DNA of 38,914 bases. Origin: a virus. Location of the stretch: IMG/VR virus record IMGVR_UViG_3300025810_002202, positions 1-38,914 of that record; one strand, 5' to 3'. A model generated the notes under the pieces. That model was given only the letters and a program-made list of their open reading frames with translations. It made no database searches and had not been told where the DNA came from. Below are positions 37,801 through 38,914 of the stretch, piece after piece. Position numbers and translations under genes: made by a program. Position 1 is the stretch's first letter. Every line of letters begins with the position of its first letter.

Positions 37801-37945
37801 GACCCGTAATTTCCGTAGGCCCAGTAAGAAGAGTGCTACCCGTTACTTGAAGAGCATCAGTTCCATTATCAGTACTAGATCCAAAAACACCTCGAACGGG
37901 TGTAAGTATGCCATTCTTCGCGATGAAGAATTTATTATTTGCCAT
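25862..37945 (-). CDS. Giant tail-fibre protein with C-terminal Peptidase_S74 chaperone
   Basis: This fibre of about 4027 residues probably contacts the host surface. The N-terminal part has MANNKFFIAKNGILTPVRG and, twice, a DADTxDGLxxxQFLRSDxDDT block typical of long phage fibres; between them is TVSGNTTTVNTEEVNIADNI. The shaft holds about 25 degenerate units around YYLDPxxxSxLNxI, preceded by a FYDxDN stretch. Glycine- and tryptophan-rich, seemingly globular inserts lie between the units (about 27000-31800). The last 126 residues form a Peptidase_S74 intramolecular chaperone: SDPRLKTDI opens it at 26242, then RDYGVLSTEVEKV and a coiled coil ending IEKNG. Homologous domains cut themselves off at that Ser after trimer folding. 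I chose the ATG at 37945, preceded by GGGGAG at good spacing; an upstream GTG at 37954 is less likely. Very long for a phage fibre. Confidence 0.85.
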   Translation of the reverse strand: MANNKFFIAKNGILTPVRGVFGSSTDNGTDALQVTGSTLLTGPTEITGLVNLTDITSNNITGGQQAVTITGGLDVSGWAHFDIAGQNVVLDSDSNTRTALDFRQNGNGRWNLQLQSDGDLDFVSQGPYTLRYNDDEILTSNSAIDADTLDGLDSTQFLRSDQDDTMFGSLIITGDLTVSGNTTTVNTEEVNIADNIILLNSNYTGSSPTENAGIEIERGTLSNSSLIWDEPNDWWKLISAGSDLGRIITTADEGSGNGFDADTVDGLEASQFLRSDVDDTAAGNITIEKILTVGNGSGFAQISMNGAGTDRVMAGTNGVIGFLNSGLVYVAYSDTNDNWIVPQGDIFGQGNLIAGGSVYANNVVWADNTVQSGGVVIAGTTVTAGTDVIGQRFIDADDNNYVIDPNSDSEMNQIRIDNYVRHRGDLGTYFGFPNNEQITFYTNNAERILIQNTRVDVKVDLYAPRLIDSDNNTYLVDPAGASQFNSADFDGTVTGVDVNLTGDLTANNATFAGDVDITGDVTANNASFSGDVTGKRFIDVDSPTYIVDPNQNSTMHSIGIDDDLYHNGDIDTKLQFTTDNISLQTGGTEQLEINNTFVEARNQMRADSYYDANNLAYSAVLSQNSRFNNILLVGKIQNDSESDTYINFSASDTFSVYTASGERLKVATTFVEATNEFRAPLFRDSVSTDFYWDPATSNSHRFQTPSGYLDIGPKNTSYNHFQTDRPQHYFDKPVKFDGNISGYGGDETASFAQFIDSNDNTFLVDPNSTSRLNNINLVGIITHDGDADTNINFPSNDVFNLTVGGVNALTANTTVLSTDLNFEAVDGTFSGDVIANNLTAITAMYSPIYYDSDNINYYGDFASRSYFNTLSLNVAAGVTATDSTLDISGPLSIRGSSPLYFGVNSTTVNSWTGRIRNRTGTTLALDAQVFEFGNVGYTAGAIGMTFTSIGQSLDVYGSVTSPIYYDRDDINYYMNPKTSTRLNGWLSFGIPGNGTNTDGRWLSIEGNTDGSGEGSSRIFFSEHNSSTGLMSAYGMSLAYRGGGTSIVGADGNTWTGLSQINNGEWALFGHDASANGLWAMRGPRDASYVEARGSFRAPIFYDSGDITYYGNFSSTSRMNDISLVGEITHDGDADTFIQFPDLDQFNLTVGGVNGLTANTTVLTTDLDIYAGNITLEGNSGDGTFAGNVTANNVTAATAMYSPIYYDADDNDYYLDPNNSTLSLTAGGSIRVTNIADGSRWLDTAGNGGIAINGYGWNGGTENPNIAISGANGGNALLYLNRRETPNFDPYTISNQWIDFRREGVQAGAISTGPDLNSGANDNIYMLLTNGTAGAAGGNNFQIWNADFSPLMMVQYDGNLIIGQYYTTYTASDNTPLVDTIANNRIHVETGSMQLNATDAAYVVGAGTSTFLKMDELGFGQGGGFYMDDANTVKIRNDKDLLTAGNIYAGTFYDDDNNDYYLDPAGNSQLNTIDIDDYVRHRGDLTTYIGFPNANTDTFEVVTNDVQRFQIDNNSADFRVNVYAPRYYDSVTPSYYLDPAQLSELHSANFYSGGTTNTVNIGRGASQRIRLYVTDSIGYLQYYQDETNATNHSFNFDIVSSSSGANRFNFNRPVNVSGTITSSTGMYAPAFYDSDDSTYYGDFAGTSIMNRIDINDYIRHNGDLNTYMGFGGNDQWRVTTNNAIRILTTDAKTEITPEVHSYKFVDIDNDAYFTEPASESRMNTIKLATTGVVLDKPTGSYGSLQITGGATGSYEGFSIGGRSVFMHDNSTVTGIYDDVNNKWFLYGESNSVLRLMYNGVEQARTENGYFLANNEIRSPIFRDTTNPTSWYVDPSSTSRIDKLEIVSAANDAFIQGGYNQNNPIESEWYQTGTYLYNASLSPATRWTWIKLFTMNTNGAKAIVEYYFKDDVNYSGNAAGRIVASSWNSNSVSVDHHSMGGPQNDVTVQVRIDNNRAVWIRGHGNTWDSYLRFHYIAASGITRETAWTNSGLNSAVGQTNTLGNVIDGSNAVPAQVNPPNSSPDILQGQQTRASQANVPAASVTNTTNIVGNLRTQASGSISADTFYDIANTNNYINLGASYTQTAIDIQGRIYKDGFLTSSNYSGEENKFLVAQDYSHWIWNTATNWGIFWAGNTGAYRSYFSTSNPNEIVFIGNGNTRASIDLDNGNAYFQGDVIGSDFLLNGGNENISINPAYGSGGADLVLFDMTQYFESRVTKSISGSEDFLTSTTSEYVKNSDGPFAGSYVLRTSSYRTFDSDFIPVSPGEVIYGEVSARYISGTSNGLLYCGVRRYDKDKNPIAGNSGITYFVTSSNVVTHTNWVTYRGHTTIPPTHTPYNGSDGGACRFVRLILLVNYAVPAGGGGLREVGGVMLKRRNAESNLLVDDLVADDITADVIDANIFRDRDTSSYYLDPGATSTSLNVRGQIRIKRDDNDVEAGWIDWQNASNGNGRIRAWAWAGDPVIEFSDASNGASADQVWAWGADDRSRGSMVLRFNGSSIFGPNWTSQGVELFQYKADAGGPGVHNLSLQAGEPNLYRLHVGGTAYATTSMRAPYFFDVDDTDPQNGQPFPTYRVAPAFISYFNDTRTNILRASNYINVGGFTSSGVNSYYTWGGATYRNPGTYTTRLLVRQDNTTTSINGSIPALALYNNAGGDQTTVRLDFASREQSGAGNPVALAGIIAKKEASGQANAWTRGSLNFYVKDYYLRRDVWKFNTTGDSYSDYPMRINNQVHANTMRANTFYDDSFYPYWYANPAGTSRLRNIEILHPDQSNISLSGWSDFVSTSASDQPRLFVGDYYNNTQSELQEGRRPTINLRGQYPQLKIVSSYVNNSTHGGTLQFLAYDGAFASSGNYKQWVLGTSGTNATRFSIGYSTQQFAGSGGNPHYGIGRDWAGNAANYVAIMWLENNRNVYMENDVQAGRFVDRNDTNYWTEPGDETYLRYLGFHSRRSWASTNNDQIGYQNLSKFIVNKGRKIYPDEDFQFGYNSTGVYNNAGNGTVYRGRFSSSSIPNESKRYIRYYWTGGYSTPGRGGFYFNTPTAYNRVIVCRFTARLAAGAQFNWASNSIGASGTFVWLTDQRGTGKWEDYACMVVSGTSSWSTTMFFYVTGVNSAGVLFDLASATCFWSNDEATHSSLRYVATDGATQGIVTNSLAYMQADRFYDTNANYYLDPDDTTNIRYLKSNTRGTSSYTRALTIKSDGTSEINFGSYPAAWTSALQIQNNNNTDFIWISPLQDGYNARFRTAGSGLDFYTDGANNTGTRSAFIGSGYIQGITKVVAPYFEDTNSTYFVDPSSGSNIVNLTVNGTNEFNITNQNGRLYFDNYLVSTNQGGMMGDYNRTGTRGKVIWTIGESWPWGNMYGLAYEYNPTWGHHLSLKNNGTTYHRISFSSQGVDGSGSWRASGDMRAPIFYDRNNTTYFLDPWPYNSSYIGGVQPGLTNLSNINGFGLRTRAMIGLPGTDRSRYYYGGRYDIRFHDRPTITGNTNYWTGAMGWGRQDFNTTVANWGSGFIDTWSNPPNQPYGTSHWVGMQSWHYNDGNNRYGYQLVGGPILGLWMRSAWGPYRSWYKIAMYNQLEFVAPPQTKPNMFLYATSIIDPYDTGYFVRPAGTYNGQDSSLAIYVNGEICNSNYAAGNLQPGALNIGRTDRNYRWEGSSWAASVNVGILANCADYWEFAIHDSSESVESVFYYNTSNNYLQMGRNLGWGTMQVYFHDTIRVGTITTRADTGYNINLDSTSRIYKLEPNIVQCVNNVSNRPRWDFSAYVVEAQHWYGNYNGQSMYMGESANPIFVRGSIRTNLIYEYSRTNRWKIQFDSRSYLGRLSIGDYAGIASAAGAQGFEITNSGGTNNNNCALATFHCRGYYAVHLGLRHDSVFGVGGWSASSWRWYVQCNNGNMTATGNVTAYSDPRLKTDIIKIDDAITKIKKLNGMEFTWRDDLEETVVGSPGSRDYGVLSTEVEKVAPLAVHDSAHDAPEGDKYKTVAYEKLIPLLIEGFKEQNEIVEEQKKLINSQQEQINELKNLIQSLIEKNG
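25865..26242 (-). other. Peptidase_S74 self-cleaving chaperone domain
   Basis: The presumed cleavage Ser opens SDPRLKTDI at 26240-26242, followed by WRDD, GVLSTEVEKVAP, and a Glu/Gln/Lys-rich coiled coil to the end. Same arrangement as in endosialidase and T5 L-shaped fibre chaperones; cleavage would leave a mature fibre of about 3901 residues. Confidence 0.85.
34300..34590 (-). repeat. Internal duplication in the fibre shaft, copy 2
   Basis: Encodes GEITHDGDADTFIQFPDLDQ and a NLTVGGVNGLTANTTVLTTD segment, ending AMYSPIYYDADDNDYYLDP. It strongly resembles 35360-35625. Confidence 0.75.
35360..35625 (-). repeat. Internal duplication in the fibre shaft, copy 1
   Basis: Encodes GIITHDGDADTNINFPSND and NLTVGGVNALTANTTVLSTD, ending AMYSPIYYDSDNINYYGDF; it is the counterpart of 34300-34590. 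The second copy carries an extra short segment (IYAGNITLEGNSG). Confidence 0.75.
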
Positions 37946-37985
37946 ACGGTTCACTCTCCCCAGATTGGCGATTAATTGTTTTAAC

Positions 37986-37993
37986 TATTTATT
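37986..37993 (-). promoter_or_regulatory. Weak late-promoter-like element before the giant fibre
   Basis: AATAAATA on the minus strand, one mismatch from TATAAATA, overlaps the stop of the preceding gene and lies about 40 bases before the fibre ATG. The gap between the two genes is otherwise featureless. Confidence 0.35.
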
Positions 37994-38914
37994 AAGAATC
38001 TACATATGTCGCAAACACTGTAAATACAGTACTATTTGCACTTGTTGGAGTTACATACAATCTTCCAAATCCCACCGAATTGGCAACATCATAAGTTCCT
38101 AATTCAGATCCTGTAGTTACGCGAGCAAATTCAGTAGAGCTCATCGTAGTTCCATTGTTTACACATAAAATTTTTGTAACATCAACATTACTTCCTTCTT
38201 TTGCAGTAATAACATATTCAATACTTTTATACGCAAACGCAATATTTGAATCTAATTGAGTTTGGTTTGTCGTTGTTGTTGTAGTTTCAAATGTGCGTAA
38301 TCTCCCGTGAGGGAAAATAATTGGCCCATCAGTTGTAATCGTTGAGTTGACTACTAATGGACCGGTCATTGTATCGCCAGTAACATTTACATAGCGCAAA
38401 TCCGCTTCAGCTTCTGATATACCGAATTGCGCATTAGCTGTTTGTATATCGATTACGTGACCAAAATCGTCAAAATCGATTGAGCTAATAATAGTATCTT
38501 GGCCACCGGGATTATTAATAACAATTACTGTATTCGAAACATCTGATGTATTTTCGTGATCAAATGTAATAGTAACATTAGCGAACGCGTTAACATCAAA
38601 ATCACCGCCGCCATCTATTGCTTCTCCGGCTACTAAGAAAATAGTTGCTCCGCCGATTGCACTAGCTGCAGTATTAGCAGCTTCATCGAGAATATCTTGT
38701 GCGTGAAATCCATCGAGAAGATCTGCATCAAGCAACGATCCATCACCGTCATTTGTGACATCATAGAAACCTAATGCCCTAATGTCGGCAGCAGTTTGAT
38801 CTGCAGTAGCCCCAGGCTCGATTCCATCTAATTTTAAACCATCAACAGCAATATCACGGCCATCGACCAAACCATCGACGATGATATCATCATAAACATG
38901 GATACCAGTACTGG
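37992..38914 (-). CDS. Fibre-like structural protein (5' end outside window)
   Basis: At least 307 residues are present and the frame is open to the right edge, so the true start is not in the window. The upstream codons (STGIHVYDDIIVDGLVDGRD) continue the pattern beyond a TTG that could be mistaken for a start. Features are IEPGATADQTAADIRALG, an ADLLDGFHAQDIL block and LRYVNVTGDTMTGPLVV, all common in phage tail-fibre and baseplate-associated fibre proteins. The C-terminus is rich in beta structure and Thr. It is immediately upstream of the giant fibre in the same direction, so it may form the proximal segment or connector to the virion. Function inferred from pattern and position. Confidence 0.72.
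   Translation of the reverse strand, partial: STGIHVYDDIIVDGLVDGRDIAVDGLKLDGIEPGATADQTAADIRALGFYDVTNDGDGSLLDADLLDGFHAQDILDEAANTAASAIGGATIFLVAGEAIDGGGDFDVNAFANVTITFDHENTSDVSNTVIVINNPGGQDTIISSIDFDDFGHVIDIQTANAQFGISEAEADLRYVNVTGDTMTGPLVVNSTITTDGPIIFPHGRLRTFETTTTTTNQTQLDSNIAFAYKSIEYVITAKEGSNVDVTKILCVNNGTTMSSTEFARVTTGSELGTYDVANSVGFGRLYVTPTSANSTVFTVFATYVDS

Noticed and set aside
38860-38870. TTG at 38870 as the true start of the right-edge fibre gene
   Set aside because: The frame stays open to the edge and the upstream codons continue the same repeated VDG-type sequence, so the gene is cut by the window.

Overview
This window is a late-gene segment of a T4-like (Straboviridae/Kyanoviridae-style) myovirus, most likely marine. 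The evidence is a recognisable neck cassette (gp13, gp14 and gp15 homologues), a small terminase subunit (gp16-like) at the left edge, TATAAATA late promoters, AT-rich DNA, and the large fibre, methyltransferase and sugar-gene complement typical of cyanophage- or pelagiphage-type myoviruses. The host cannot be read from the sequence. Every credible gene is on the minus strand, so transcription runs from high to low coordinates. There is almost no non-coding DNA: the largest gap is about 80 bases. I saw no tRNA, insertion sequence, integrase, CRISPR array or reverse transcriptase.

In transcription order, the right edge holds the C-terminal part of a fibre-like protein (37992-38914, cut by the window). 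Next comes a fibre of about 4027 residues (25862-37945) with about 25 degenerate repeats and a C-terminal Peptidase_S74 self-cleaving chaperone. A tandem host-type and late promoter follows, then two small paralogous genes and a glycan-related cassette: a GH130-like propeller, a TPR plus FkbM methyltransferase, and a ManC-like cupin. A late promoter then drives a small virion-like protein, a Calx-beta repeat protein of 976 residues and a Hint-domain protein. Another late promoter precedes gp13, gp14 and gp15.

The most unusual part is 2330-16777. The gp15 homologue carries about 150 extra residues made of a PKD-like domain and BspA-type (DUF285, 26-residue surface repeat) units. After two in-frame stop codons the same reading frame reopens into a 4387-residue protein. 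This giant contains about 90 more BspA-type units, organised into super-modules and interrupted by PKD-like, MAM-like, cupredoxin-like and Gly-rich segments, and it ends in a LamG-like domain. The placement suggests a huge neck- or tail-attached adhesin or decoration, which is an inference. A textbook sigma70-type promoter just after its stop then drives a cytidylyltransferase-like gene, two FkbM methyltransferases and the small terminase gene. In T4 gp15 and gp16 are adjacent; here about 15 kb of accessory DNA separates them.

A coherent reading is that this segment builds the neck, tail terminus and receptor-contacting fibres. The interspersed sugar and methyl-transfer genes may modify glycans on the virion or the host envelope. 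Functional statements on the fibres and glycan genes are inferences from domain resemblance.
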